The translations under genes and the position numbers were made by a program. 64,000 nucleotides of DNA. Source: Lysobacteraceae bacterium. GTDB lineage: Bacteria; Pseudomonadota; Gammaproteobacteria; Xanthomonadales; Xanthomonadaceae. Below the pieces are notes generated by a model. The model ran no database searches and was not told where the DNA came from. It saw nothing but the letters and a program-made list of their open reading frames with translations. The stretch lies in contig JAEUPQ010000026.1 in NCBI GenBank assembly GCA_016789405.1, positions 248,001 through 312,000 on the forward strand, read 5' to 3'. Each line of letters opens with the position of its first letter. Positions within the stretch are counted from its first letter, which is position 1. Shown here one piece after another: positions 17,153 through 26,254 of this stretch.

Positions 17153-17548
17153 ATGGCCCATCGCCGCATCGCCCTGTTCACGCTGGTGGTCGACGACTAC
17201 GACGCCGCGATCGCGTTCTATGTCGGGGTGCTCGGCTTCGAGTTGCGTGAAGACAGCCCGTGCGGAAACGACAAGCGCTGGGTGGTGGTTGCGCCACGCG
17301 GGGCGGAAACCGGCATCCTGCTCGCGCGTGCGGACGGCGACGTGCAGCATGCCCGCATCGGCGACCAGACCGGCGGGCGGGTCGGTTTCTTCCTGAGCAC
17401 AGACGATTTTCGTGGCGACCATGCATCGATGGTCGCGGCGGGCGTACGTTTCCTGGAAACGCCGCGCGAGGAGAACTACGGCATCGTCGCCGTGTTCGAG
17501 GATCCGTACGGCAACAAGTGGGATCTTCTGGAGTCGCTGAAGTCATGA
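17153..17548 (+). CDS. VOC-superfamily (glyoxalase-like) protein
   Basis: 131 residues with the paired beta-alpha-beta-beta-beta units of the vicinal-oxygen-chelate fold. The N-terminal half ([21 protein letters not shown]) and the C-terminal [16 protein letters not shown] are typical, with the last Glu a likely metal ligand. It starts 10 bases after rph, and its stop overlaps the rdgB start (ATGA). Substrate unknown; it may act on a lactoylglutathione-type or antibiotic-like compound. Confidence 0.88.
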   Translation: MAHRRIALFTLVVDDYDAAIAFYVGVLGFELREDSPCGNDKRWVVVAPRGAETGILLARADGDVQHARIGDQTGGRVGFFLSTDDFRGDHASMVAAGVRFLETPREENYGIVAVFEDPYGNKWDLLESLKS

Positions 17549-18141
17549 AACTCGTCCTCGCCAGCAGCAACGCCGGCAAGCTCGCCGAACTGCGCGACCT
17601 GCTCGGCGATGCCGGCATCGACCTGCACGCGCAGTCGGAATTCGGCGTCGAGGATGCCGAGGAAACCGGGCTGACCTTCGTCGAGAACGCATTGCTGAAG
17701 GCGCGTCATGCGGCAGCCGCCACCGGTCTGCCCGCGCTGGCCGACGACTCCGGCCTGTGCGTCGACGCGCTCGGCGGCGCACCGGGCCTGTACAGCGCGC
17801 GCTATTCGGGCGGTCATGGCGACAGCGCAGCGAACATCGCCAAGCTGCTGGACGCGATCCGCGACGTGCCCGACGACCGCCGCAGCGCGCGCTTCGTCAG
17901 CGTGCTCGCGCTGATGCGTCACGCCGAGGATCCGCAGCCGCTCATCGCCGAGGGCACGTGGGAAGGCCGCATCCTGCATGCGCCGCGCGGCGCCGGCGGT
18001 TTCGGCTACGACCCGGTGTTCTTCGATCCGTCGCGGGGCATGGGCGCGGCCGAGCTCGATCCCGCCCTGAAGAATCGCGTCAGCCATCGCGGCGTCGCGC
18101 TGGCACTGCTGCGCGGGCGCCTGCACGAAGTGCTGCGTTGA
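17545..18141 (+). CDS. rdgB: XTP/dITP diphosphatase (RdgB/HAM1)
   Basis: 198-residue house-cleaning enzyme that hydrolyses non-canonical purine triphosphates (XTP, dITP) to monophosphates. Motifs: [12 protein letters not shown] at the N terminus, [33 protein letters not shown] and the nucleotide-binding GGFGYDPVF. Start coupled to the VOC gene through an ATGA overlap; hemW follows four bases after the stop. Confidence 0.96.
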   Translation: MKLVLASSNAGKLAELRDLLGDAGIDLHAQSEFGVEDAEETGLTFVENALLKARHAAAATGLPALADDSGLCVDALGGAPGLYSARYSGGHGDSAANIAKLLDAIRDVPDDRRSARFVSVLALMRHAEDPQPLIAEGTWEGRILHAPRGAGGFGYDPVFFDPSRGMGAAELDPALKNRVSHRGVALALLRGRLHEVLR

Positions 18142-18145
18142 GCCC

Positions 18146-19348
18146 ATGCTGAGCTTGCTGCCGCTCTCGCTGTACGTGCACATGCCGTGGTGCGTGCGCA
18201 AATGCCCGTACTGCGACTTCAACTCGCACGAACATCGCGGTGGCCCGCCGCCGTTCGCGGCCTATGTCGATGCGCTGCTGGCCGATCTGGACCACGACCT
18301 TCCGCTGGTCTGGGGACGCACCGTGCACAGCGTGTTCTTCGGTGGCGGTACGCCCAGCCTGTTCCCGGCCGAGGCCATCGACCGCTTCCTGCAGGGCGCC
18401 GCTGCGCGCCTGCGCTTCGCGCCCGGTTGCGAGATCACACTGGAAACAAACCCCGGCACCGCCGAGCACGGGCGTTTCGAGGATTACCGCAAGGCAGGCG
18501 TGAACCGGATCTCGTTCGGCATCCAGACATTCGACGACGAGGTCCTCAAGCGCCTAGGCCGCATCCACGACAGCGGCCAGGCCGATGCCGCGGTGAAGCT
18601 GGCGCAGGATGCGGGCCTGGACAACCTCAACCTGGACCTGATGTACGCACTGCCCGGCCAGACGCAGGCGATGGCCGAATACGACCTGCAGCGCGCGTTC
18701 GCGCTGTCGCCCGCGCACATCAGCCACTACCAGCTCACGCTCGAACCCAACACGGTGTTCGCCGCCCGTCCGCCGCAGGGCATTCCCGACGAGGACGCCG
18801 CCTGGGACATCCAGGAGCACTGCCAGGCGCTGCTCGCCGAGGCCGGATTCGCGCAGTACGAGATCAGCGCCTACGCGCGACCCGAACGACAGTGCGAGCA
18901 CAATCTCAACTACTGGCGGTTCGGCGACTACCTCGGCATCGGTGCCGGCGCGCACGGCAAGATCAGCCTGCCGCGCAGCGACGAGGCCGAGGCCGGCAGC
19001 GCGCATGCCCGCGACCGCATCCTGCGGCGCTGGAAGCTCAAACATCCGGCGGCGTATCTGGCCAGCGCAGGCAGCCCGGCCGCGATCGGCGGCGACGAGG
19101 CGATTGCCGAATCCCAGCGTCCCTTCGAGTTCATGCTGAACCAGCTGCGGCTGCGCGAAGCCTTCCCGCTGGCGCGTTTCGAGTCGCGCACGGGGCTGTC
19201 CCGGGATGTCATCGCCGCACCGCTGGCGGATGCGGTCGCGCGCGGCTGGCTGCAGGTCGAAGGCGACCGGGTCATCCCGACCGAGGCTGGCCAGCGCTTC
19301 GCAAACGACACCATTTCGCTGTTCCTTCCCGGTGATGATGCGCATTGA
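18146..19348 (+). CDS. hemW: Radical SAM heme chaperone HemW
   Basis: 400-residue cytoplasmic radical-SAM protein related to coproporphyrinogen oxidase HemN, but acting as a heme chaperone. The 4Fe-4S site is Cys16-x3-Cys20-x2-Cys23 within WCVRKCPYCDFNSHE, followed by FFGGGTPSLF and the GVNRISFGIQTFDD stretch. The absence of the longer HemN N-terminal extension and the rdgB neighbour both support HemW rather than HemN. Confidence 0.94.
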   Translation: MLSLLPLSLYVHMPWCVRKCPYCDFNSHEHRGGPPPFAAYVDALLADLDHDLPLVWGRTVHSVFFGGGTPSLFPAEAIDRFLQGAAARLRFAPGCEITLETNPGTAEHGRFEDYRKAGVNRISFGIQTFDDEVLKRLGRIHDSGQADAAVKLAQDAGLDNLNLDLMYALPGQTQAMAEYDLQRAFALSPAHISHYQLTLEPNTVFAARPPQGIPDEDAAWDIQEHCQALLAEAGFAQYEISAYARPERQCEHNLNYWRFGDYLGIGAGAHGKISLPRSDEAEAGSAHARDRILRRWKLKHPAAYLASAGSPAAIGGDEAIAESQRPFEFMLNQLRLREAFPLARFESRTGLSRDVIAAPLADAVARGWLQVEGDRVIPTEAGQRFANDTISLFLPGDDAH

Positions 19349-19444
19349 ACCCCGTGCCGGATCGGCCGTTCCGCCGGCAACGGTTGGCGTGCGCGGCCCG
19401 GCGTGTTAAGAAACGCGCATCTCGTCGCACTTCGACAGGCCCCG

Positions 19445-22342
19445 ATGGCTTCGCCCAACGATTCCCAGGAAGTCTCCGTGCAAAGGACCCTGGCCACCGC
19501 AGGGCTGCCGCGCCGCGTGCGGCGCACGCTCGAACGCGCCCTGGCGCTCTACAGCGAGGAAGTGGAGCGCCACCTCGTCGCCACGGTGACGGACTTCGAG
19601 GAAGAGCTCTTCCGCCTGGCCGAACGTTCGGGCACCACCGGCGGCGGGTCGATGTTCGACCACATGCAGATGCTGCGCGTGGTCCGCCTCAACCGCCACG
19701 ATCTGGTGCCGCGCTTCATGCAGGTGCTCGAAGGTGGGCTGGCCGCGATCCGCGCGACCCAGCACCTCACGCCGGTGCGTTCGGTGGTGCCGAACCAGTC
19801 AACGCTGAATTTCCGCAACCTGAGTCTGGTCGACGAGGGGGTGATGGACGAGGGCGCGGTGCTGCACGCCATCGCCTCGCGCCAGGAATCGCGCACCGGC
19901 CTCACCCTGCACCTGCTGGGCCAGCGCTTCGGCGTCCTCGGCGCCATGCCGGCCTTCGACAACGAACGCAACCCGATGGGTCCGCAGGCGCTGTGCCGCG
20001 CGATCCGCCACGCCAGCGAAGTGCTGCAGCTCGAACACGATGCGCGCCTGCTGTTCTATCGCACCTTCGACCGCAGGCTGATGGTCCACTGCCAGGCGCT
20101 GATCGAGAAACTCGATGCGCTGCTCGCCGAGGAAGGCGTGATGCCGGGCCTGAGCTATGTGCCGATGCGTTCGCGCGGCACGCTGGTGGCGGCCGATGAC
20201 GTCCCGGAATACGAAGACAGCACGCCGCCGATGGTGCGCAGGATGGACACGCCGGATGTCGGCGGCACACCCGCCGGGCGCAGAGGCATGCCGGCGGGTC
20301 CGGGGGACGGCGCTACGCACCTTGCTGCCGCGGCAGGTGCGACCGGTGCGGGTCAGGGCCGGCATGCCGACCGGGCCTTCGGCCACGGTGTCAGCGCGAC
20401 TGGTGGTGGGGCAGGCGGCGGAGCGGGAGGTGCTGGAAGCAGCGCAGGCAGTGGGGCCTCGGTTGGCGGTACTGGCGGCGGTGCCGGAACGGGTAACGCT
20501 GGCGCTGGGCCCCATGGCGACGCAGGTGGCGGCGCCGGAAATGGCGAAGCCGGAAATGGAGATGCTGGCAGTGCGCGTGCAGGCGGCCGAATTACCGGCG
20601 CGAGCGGGACTGCCGGTGCCGGAAGCGGAGGGGGGAGGCCTGTCGGGCCCTGGCACGACGGCCCGGCCGACCCGGCCACCGCCTTCGGCGAAGACATCGC
20701 GCATGAGGGCGCAGCCTCCCAGGCTGGGGGCTACGATACCCAGCGCCCCCACACGACGTGGATGGGCCAATCGGTCGCGATCGCGACTGCGGTCGACGAG
20801 CAGAAGGCCTTCAGCGAATTGCAGAAGCTGCTGACCGAGCGTCGCGCCGAACAGGAACGCCTCAGCCCTGGCGGCGTCGGCCCGCGTGCCGGCCAGGCCT
20901 TGCCGACGTCCGATCTGTTGCAGAGCCTCGGCAGGCTGGACGTCGAATCGCCGACCAGCGGAACGCCGCTGACCATCGCGGACGTCAAGAACTCCCTGCT
21001 CGCCCAGGCACGCCAGCGCTTCGGCAAGCCGGTCGCGCTCAGTCCGGCCGACAACGACACGTTCGACCTGCTGGGACTGCTCTACAACCACCTGCAGCAC
21101 GAGATGCGCGGCGACGCACCGGCTGCGGCACTGATCAAGCGACTGCAGGTCACGCTGTTGCGCGTCGCGCTGCAGGATCGCGCCTTCTTCGTGCGGCCGA
21201 ACCATCCGGCCCGGCAACTGCTGAGCAGTGTCTCCGACACCGCTGCGAAGTGGTTGGCCGATGACGACTTCGATCCCACCTTGCTGGCGCCGCTGCAGGA
21301 AGCGGTGACGCATGCCGTCAAGCATTACGACGGCACGAGGCTCGACGCCTTCGAGCAGAGCAACAAGCAGTTGCAGGTGCACGTCGACGCGCAGGTGCGG
21401 CGCGCCGAAACCCTGGAGCGTCGCCACGTCGAGGCTGCGCGCGGCAAGGAAAAGCTCGAAGCGGCCAAATTGCGCGTCGAGCGCACGCTCGCCGAGATGT
21501 CCGGCGAGAAGCCGTTGCCGAAGTTCAGCCGCGCCCTGCTCAACCAGGCCTGGGCCGACGTGCTCACGCTCACCTGCCTGCGCCACGGCGAAGGTTCAGA
21601 AGAGTGGAACCGCCAGCTCGATGCCACGCGGCAGATCGTCGATGCGTGCACGGGGCAGGGGCCTTCGACCGGGTACGCCGCGCTCAAGCTCCACGTCGAA
21701 AGCGCACTCAAGCAGGTCGGTTACCACGACGAGGAAGCCGACGCGATCGCGCAGCGGCTCTCCAGCAGCGTGCGCGAGGATGAGGACGGCGAGTCCCGCA
21801 CCGAGCTGACGATGAAGCTGCGCGCGCGCGTGCGCCTGGGCGAGGATTCGCAGGCCACCCGCAAGCCGGACCTGCCGCCGCGCACGCCGCACGAGGAAGC
21901 CTGCTACGAACAATTGCGCCTGCTGCCGTTCGGCACCTGGATCGAATTCGTCACCAACCAGCAGGGCGATGTGGTCCGCCGCCGCATGTCGTGGCACAGC
22001 TCGGTCACCGGCAACGCCCTGTTCGTCAACCAGCGCGGCCAGCGCGTCGGCGAACACTCGCTCGACAGCCTCGCGCGGATGATGGCGCGCGACCAGGTGC
22101 GCGTGGTCACCGCGCATCGCGCGCGCCTGCTCGACCGCGCCTGGCACGCCGCGCTCAACGCGCTTCGCAGCCTCACCGGTCGTCGCGACGACCACGACGG
22201 GCAGGATGGCCACGACGACATCGCCGTGCGTTCGGTCCCGGCGTCGGCGCACGAACCGCTGCATGACGACACCGCCATCCGTTCCGGGCCTGCCTCCGGG
22301 CATGGCGATGCGGATCCGACTTCGAGGGGCCCTGCTGCATGA
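19445..22342 (+). CDS. DUF1631 family protein
   Basis: 965-residue cytoplasmic protein. The N-terminal part (to about residue 272) and the C-terminal part (from about 430) match the DUF1631 family, which is sometimes mis-called thymidine phosphorylase and has no settled function. Family blocks seen: LLGQRFGVLGAMPAFD, DNDTFDLLGLLYN, RAFFVRPNHPARQLL, LPFGTWIEFVTNQQGDVVRRRMSWHS. The middle (about 272-405; bases 20260-20660) is Gly/Ala-rich with codon use unlike the rest, while the +1 frame there reads like ordinary protein. The start at 19445 gives MASPNDSQEV. The stop overlaps the PilZ gene start. Confidence 0.85.
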   Translation: MASPNDSQEVSVQRTLATAGLPRRVRRTLERALALYSEEVERHLVATVTDFEEELFRLAERSGTTGGGSMFDHMQMLRVVRLNRHDLVPRFMQVLEGGLAAIRATQHLTPVRSVVPNQSTLNFRNLSLVDEGVMDEGAVLHAIASRQESRTGLTLHLLGQRFGVLGAMPAFDNERNPMGPQALCRAIRHASEVLQLEHDARLLFYRTFDRRLMVHCQALIEKLDALLAEEGVMPGLSYVPMRSRGTLVAADDVPEYEDSTPPMVRRMDTPDVGGTPAGRRGMPAGPGDGATHLAAAAGATGAGQGRHADRAFGHGVSATGGGAGGGAGGAGSSAGSGASVGGTGGGAGTGNAGAGPHGDAGGGAGNGEAGNGDAGSARAGGRITGASGTAGAGSGGGRPVGPWHDGPADPATAFGEDIAHEGAASQAGGYDTQRPHTTWMGQSVAIATAVDEQKAFSELQKLLTERRAEQERLSPGGVGPRAGQALPTSDLLQSLGRLDVESPTSGTPLTIADVKNSLLAQARQRFGKPVALSPADNDTFDLLGLLYNHLQHEMRGDAPAAALIKRLQVTLLRVALQDRAFFVRPNHPARQLLSSVSDTAAKWLADDDFDPTLLAPLQEAVTHAVKHYDGTRLDAFEQSNKQLQVHVDAQVRRAETLERRHVEAARGKEKLEAAKLRVERTLAEMSGEKPLPKFSRALLNQAWADVLTLTCLRHGEGSEEWNRQLDATRQIVDACTGQGPSTGYAALKLHVESALKQVGYHDEEADAIAQRLSSSVREDEDGESRTELTMKLRARVRLGEDSQATRKPDLPPRTPHEEACYEQLRLLPFGTWIEFVTNQQGDVVRRRMSWHSSVTGNALFVNQRGQRVGEHSLDSLARMMARDQVRVVTAHRARLLDRAWHAALNALRSLTGRRDDHDGQDGHDDIAVRSVPASAHEPLHDDTAIRSGPASGHGDADPTSRGPAA

Positions 22343-22686
22343 GCTCGCGCGAACACCGCCGTTCTCCACGACGCAAGGTCGTCGACACCATCCTGGTCAG
22401 CGACACCATGACCGAAGAGGTCGTCGGCCGCATCGGCAACCTGTCCGACGGCGGCATGCTGCTGATGGCCAGTACCCAGCTCAACGACGATGCGCTCTAC
22501 CAGTTCCGTTTCCGCCTGCCCGGGCTGGATGGCGCCGAGCTGGAAGTGGGCGCCCATCTGCTGTGGTGCGATCGCGCCAGCACGCCGGGACAGTTCTGGG
22601 CCGGCTTCCGCTTCATCTCGATGACCGACGACGATCGCGACCACCTGCGCGACTGGGTCGACGCCCCCGGCGCGGCCTACGACTGA
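22339..22686 (+). CDS. PilZ-domain protein (cyclic di-GMP receptor candidate)
   Basis: 115 residues forming a single PilZ domain. The Arg-rich switch (REHRRSPRR, residues 4-12) and the second motif Asn34-x-Ser36-x-x-Gly39 (NLSDGG) needed for cyclic di-GMP binding are both present. The start ATG overlaps the DUF1631 stop (ATGA), so the two are translated together. This links the DUF1631 protein to second-messenger control. Confidence 0.9.
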   Translation: MSSREHRRSPRRKVVDTILVSDTMTEEVVGRIGNLSDGGMLLMASTQLNDDALYQFRFRLPGLDGAELEVGAHLLWCDRASTPGQFWAGFRFISMTDDDRDHLRDWVDAPGAAYD

Positions 22687-22805
22687 GCCTTCGGCGTCGA
22701 TCCGTTTCCCGGGTCCGCCGCAAGGCGGATTCCGCTGCGACACTTTCCAGACACATTGCACGACACAACATCAACGCAACATCCACGAGACCAGACGTTC
22801 CCCAC

Positions 22806-24140
22806 ATGTCCGCAGATCATTCCAGCCGCCTGTACGCCTCCCACCTCGACACCCTGCGCGCGCGCGCCGACGCCGCGCTCGCCCGCGGTGGTTTCGATCA
22901 CCTCGTCGTGCCGAGCGGCACCCTGCATTACCAGGTCTTCGACGACCGCGATTATCCGTATGCGGTGAACCCGCATTTCAAGGCCTGGCTGCCGCTGACC
23001 AACACGCCGGGCAGCTGGCTGGTCTACACGCCCGGCGAACGACCGAAGCTGATCTTCCTGCAGCCGCACGACTACTGGCACGTGGTGCCGGAAGCACCGA
23101 ACGGCGACTGGGTCGAGCATTTCGACATCCAGATCATCCGCGCTGCAGACGACGCCAAGCAGCACCTGCCGCGCAATGCCGCGCGCTGCGCCATCCTCGG
23201 TGAAGCGCAGAGCGCGCTGGGCCAGTACGGCGCGTTCGCGCCGAACAACCCGCAGGCGGTGATCGACTACCTGCACTACCACCGTGCCTACAAGACGCCG
23301 TACGAAGTCGCGATGATGCGCGAAGCCACGCGCGTCGCCGTGCGCGGCCATCGCGCTGCCGAGCGTGCGTTCCGTGCCGGCGCCAGCGAGTTCGGCATCC
23401 ACCTGGCCTACTGCCAGGCCGCGCGCCAGGATGCCAACGACCTGCCGTACAACAACATCGTCTGCCTCAACGAACACGGCGCGGTGCTGCACTACACCGA
23501 CCGCGACCGGCGCCCGCCCGCGCAGTCGCGCAGCTTCCTCATCGACGCCGGCGGCAGCCATCGCGGCTACGCCGCCGACATCACCCGCACCTATGCCGCG
23601 GCAGGTCACGACGAGTTCCAGTCGATGATCGACGCCGTCGACGCCGCACAGCTGCGCATGTGCGACCAGGTCCGCGCCGGCACCGACTACAAGCAGATCC
23701 ACCTCGACGCGCACCTCGCACTCGCCGGCATCCTGCATGATTTCGGTGTCATCACCGTCTCGCCCGAAGCCGCCGTCGCCACCGGCGTCAGCAGCGCCTT
23801 CTTCCCGCACGGCATCGGCCACGGCATCGGCCTGCAGGTGCACGACGTTGCCGGCTTCGCTGCATCCGATGCAGGCGGCACCATCGCCAAGCCCGATGGT
23901 CATCCCTATTTGCGCCTCACCCGCGAACTCGGCGTCGGCATGGCCGTCACCATCGAACCCGGCATCTACTTCATCGACATGCTGCTCGACGAACTCAAGG
24001 CGAAGGGGCAGGGCGACAGCGTGAACTGGGATGCCGTCGCACGCTTCAAACCGTATGGCGGCATCCGCATCGAAGATGATGTGGTGTGCACCGGCGGCGA
24101 TCCGATCAACCTGACGCGGGACGGGTTTGCGGAGGCGTGA
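22806..24140 (+). CDS. pepQ: Xaa-Pro dipeptidase
   Basis: 444-residue cytoplasmic M24 metallopeptidase cleaving X-Pro dipeptides. The pita-bread C-terminal domain shows metal ligands in FLIDAGGSHRGYAADITRTY (two Asp), the His in FFPHGIGHGIGLQVHD, and Glu in TIEPGIYF and GGIRIEDDVV. The N-terminal DYPYAVNPHFKAWLPLT stretch is typical of PepQ rather than PepP. The start at 22806 gives MSADHSSRLY. A diverged repeat copy lies just after the stop. Confidence 0.94.
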   Translation: MSADHSSRLYASHLDTLRARADAALARGGFDHLVVPSGTLHYQVFDDRDYPYAVNPHFKAWLPLTNTPGSWLVYTPGERPKLIFLQPHDYWHVVPEAPNGDWVEHFDIQIIRAADDAKQHLPRNAARCAILGEAQSALGQYGAFAPNNPQAVIDYLHYHRAYKTPYEVAMMREATRVAVRGHRAAERAFRAGASEFGIHLAYCQAARQDANDLPYNNIVCLNEHGAVLHYTDRDRRPPAQSRSFLIDAGGSHRGYAADITRTYAAAGHDEFQSMIDAVDAAQLRMCDQVRAGTDYKQIHLDAHLALAGILHDFGVITVSPEAAVATGVSSAFFPHGIGHGIGLQVHDVAGFAASDAGGTIAKPDGHPYLRLTRELGVGMAVTIEPGIYFIDMLLDELKAKGQGDSVNWDAVARFKPYGGIRIEDDVVCTGGDPINLTRDGFAEA

Positions 24141-24148
24141 TTTTGTAG

Positions 24149-24175
24149 GGTGGGGTGAGCGGAGCGAACCCCACC
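24149..24175. repeat. Dispersed short palindromic repeat, copy 1
   Basis: GGTGGGGT and ACCCCACC flank an 11-base centre (GAGCGGAGCGA). It lies nine bases after the pepQ stop. A diverged copy in opposite orientation lies at 27366-27397, and a fragment (GCGAACCCCACCG) follows the pepP stop near 36833. Confidence 0.7.
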
Positions 24176-24373
24176 TGATTTGCGCGCAAGCAATGTCTGA
24201 TCTCGCACATTTCTGGGGGCTGGGAGAGGCGCCGCATGGCGCTATTATCGATCGAATAGACGGAATGTTGGGATTGTGTCGATGAACAACTGGGTCCATG
24301 GCGTGTGAATTTTTCTTAAAGCTTCTTGACATGGCTCCCAATCATGGTTGCGCGGATTTGAAGGGGTATTTCG

Positions 24374-24847
24374 ATGACTGAGGTTGCGAAGCAAAAGTAC
24401 GAGTTCGATGCCTTTCTTCGATTCGTCGAAATCTCTAGAATCGATGCCGATACTTCATCCATTCGTCAACTGAGTCCTCCTAGTCCAGATATCATCTGCA
24501 AAGTTTCAGGGTCCGATGTTGGCTTCGAGTTGACCGCATTGACTGACCCGGTCATTGAAAGAAAATTTGGCGCGCGGGAATTTCATCCTTCTTGGTATCG
24601 AATAAAGATTGCAGACGCCGTTGAATGCATCTCACGGAAAGAGAGCAAAAGATATTCGATGCCTAACGTCGAACTAATTGTGCATGAGGGTTCCACTCCA
24701 ATAGACGACCTGTGGGCGTGTGATGAGTCGGAGCTCAAAGCAGCGATTCAGTCGGCAACTGACAAGTCGCCCTTCTCAAAGGTATGGCTCCTCGATATCA
24801 GCAACAGAATGTGTCGTGAGTATGTTTCGGGCGTGGCCTCCGCCTAG
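24374..24847 (+). CDS. AT-rich orphan gene, unknown function (possible nuclease-like fold)
   Basis: 157 residues with codon use unlike its neighbours (many AGA, ATA, TTT, AAA codons), as does the 190 bases upstream. This indicates recent acquisition. The ribosome-binding site AAGGGG precedes the ATG. A central PDIICKVSG...GFELTAL pattern (about residues 37-56) resembles the PD-(D/E)xK arrangement of restriction-like nucleases, with Lys/Glu positions loosely placed, but this is a weak match. No partner gene is visible. A TTGACA at 24326-24331 could be a -35 box, but no good -10 follows. Confidence 0.65.
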   Translation: MTEVAKQKYEFDAFLRFVEISRIDADTSSIRQLSPPSPDIICKVSGSDVGFELTALTDPVIERKFGAREFHPSWYRIKIADAVECISRKESKRYSMPNVELIVHEGSTPIDDLWACDESELKAAIQSATDKSPFSKVWLLDISNRMCREYVSGVASA

Positions 24848-24853
24848 CAAGTA

Positions 24854-24941
24854 GCCCGGGTAAGGCCGTAGGCCGCACCCGGGATCTCCGGAGAGTCATG
24901 CACCCGATCGTCCCGGGTGCGCGCGTTGCGCTTACCCGGGC
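24854..24941. repeat. Nested inverted repeat after the AT-rich gene
   Basis: GCCCGGGTAAG (24854-24864) pairs with CTTACCCGGGC (24931-24941), and inside it GCACCCGGGA (24875-24884) pairs with TCCCGGGTGC (24911-24920). The result is a long two-arm cruciform of the kind dispersed in Xanthomonadaceae genomes. It may also stop transcription. Confidence 0.7.
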
Positions 24942-25001
24942 GACGAAACAACGTCATCGCGATTGGGTTCATGACGACAACGCCCCGCACGGAGGGATGA
25001 C

Positions 25002-25235
25002 TTGAAGATACGAGTGAGCAATCCCCGTGAACTGCCGATCAGCGTCGTCCTTGAGCCTTGGGCGACCGAGTTCCTCGTTGCGCCTGGCGACCACATCGAG
25101 TTCAGGTCGGCAGGGCCGGTTTCTGCGACTGCGGGGTTCGACGTGGAACTCCACGAGGATCACGTCGTGATCTGGCCCGATTGGGAGCGCGCACTCGTCC
25201 ATGCACATCGATCCGATGGCGCGCTTATCGACTGA
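25002..25235 (+). CDS. Small hypothetical protein
   Basis: 77 residues, beta-rich by composition (SVVLEPWATEFLVAPGDHIEFR). The start is a TTG with a strong ribosome-binding site (GGAGGG at 24991-24996) five bases upstream; there is no ATG in frame that fits. No recognised family. Being short and isolated, it is a moderate call. Confidence 0.5.
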   Translation: MKIRVSNPRELPISVVLEPWATEFLVAPGDHIEFRSAGPVSATAGFDVELHEDHVVIWPDWERALVHAHRSDGALID

Positions 25236-25265
25236 CAAACTGCAGGTGTTCCCTCAAACCCCCAA

Positions 25266-25283
25266 GGCGGGCTTGAGCCCGCC
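25266..25283. repeat. Short palindrome
   Basis: GGCGGGCT and AGCCCGCC are separated by two bases, just after the small hypothetical gene. This is a typical dispersed palindrome and could also act as a terminator. Confidence 0.5.
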
Positions 25284-25314
25284 CTATGAACTTCATCCGT
25301 CACGTGATCCCGGC

Positions 25315-25701
25315 ATGTCCTCCCCAATCGTTGCGCTCATCGCTCTCTGCGCACCGCTGCTGCTGACCACTCATGAAACGAGACAAGTGCCGTCGTCGCC
25401 CGGTACGTGGTCGAGCGACATCGTCGATTCCATCGAGGCTACGGCCGCGTGCCCCGGCGGCACCGTCGAAGGACTTCGAAGGCACATGACGGTCTCCGAG
25501 CCATTCGACGGTCCCCGGGACTACCACGCAGCCACAAACGAGACCTTGCCGCCGCTGCACGGATTGAAGCCCGGTGATGGCTTCCATCAGTTCCAACGGA
25601 GTGTGGAACTCCCGGATGGAGGCTTCTGGGGGTTCGGTGGTTTCATCGTCGAGCGCGCAGGGTGCATCGTGCATGCGGAGGTGACGAGCCATGACAATTG
25701 A
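25315..25701 (+). CDS. Small exported hypothetical protein
   Basis: 128 residues. The N terminus MSSPIVALIALCAPLLLTT looks like a Sec signal peptide, though with few positive charges. The mature part has two Cys (ACPGGT and RAGCIV) that could form a disulfide, and a Gly/Phe-rich stretch (GGFWGFGGFIVE). The start was chosen at the signal peptide; longer in-frame readings run into the palindrome upstream. Unknown function. Confidence 0.5.
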   Translation: MSSPIVALIALCAPLLLTTHETRQVPSSPGTWSSDIVDSIEATAACPGGTVEGLRRHMTVSEPFDGPRDYHAATNETLPPLHGLKPGDGFHQFQRSVELPDGGFWGFGGFIVERAGCIVHAEVTSHDN

Positions 25702-25833
25702 TGCCGACCGTTGATCCGCTTCCTCGGACAGCACAGTCCTGCCTGCATTGATGCGGCGGTATGCAGTAGCATGCGCCGCCGGCCATCTGGCATGCTGCCC
25801 ATGTCCATTTCCTGCATCGACTGGGAGCCCTGA

Positions 25834-26145
25834 ATGGCAAACCTTCCATCCCCTCCTGGCGACCTGACGCCCGGCCAGCGTCGGTTCTGGAAGACACTCT
25901 ATGCCATCAGCGGCAGCGTGCTCGTTTGCTGCGTGGTCGTGATCATCGCGGGATACACATTCGGATCCCTCCCGTCGTGGATCTATTGGCTTGCGCTCGG
26001 GTCGGGCTTCCTGGCCATGGTGTCCGCGTTCCAGCTGAAAAGTGACGAGCGCGACGCAGCGGCGGAAGAAGGCACTCACCTGTCGAGGACGGGGGCTCGC
26101 AGTTCGAGCAGCCGGTGGGACGATCTCAACGACCTCGATGACTAA
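25834..26145 (+). CDS. Small membrane protein, unknown function
   Basis: 103 residues with two membrane helices (about 26-44 and 49-67) and a Ser/Arg/Asp-rich cytoplasmic tail ending in WDDLNDLDD. GGGAG precedes the ATG by six bases. No recognised family and no obvious partner. Confidence 0.6.
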   Translation: MANLPSPPGDLTPGQRRFWKTLYAISGSVLVCCVVVIIAGYTFGSLPSWIYWLALGSGFLAMVSAFQLKSDERDAAAEEGTHLSRTGARSSSSRWDDLNDLDD

Positions 26146-26254
26146 GGCCATAAACGATATGTGGCCAAAAAATTGGACGTCATTCGATATTGTCGGACAA
26201 TGAGTTTCAAAGGCCGCTGGTAGGGTTCATTCGTGTCAGGCTGAGAGAAGTGTC

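Noticed and set aside
18146..19348. Oxygen-independent coproporphyrinogen oxidase HemN
   Set aside because: Length, N terminus and rdgB neighbour fit HemW, and the HemN-specific extension is missing.
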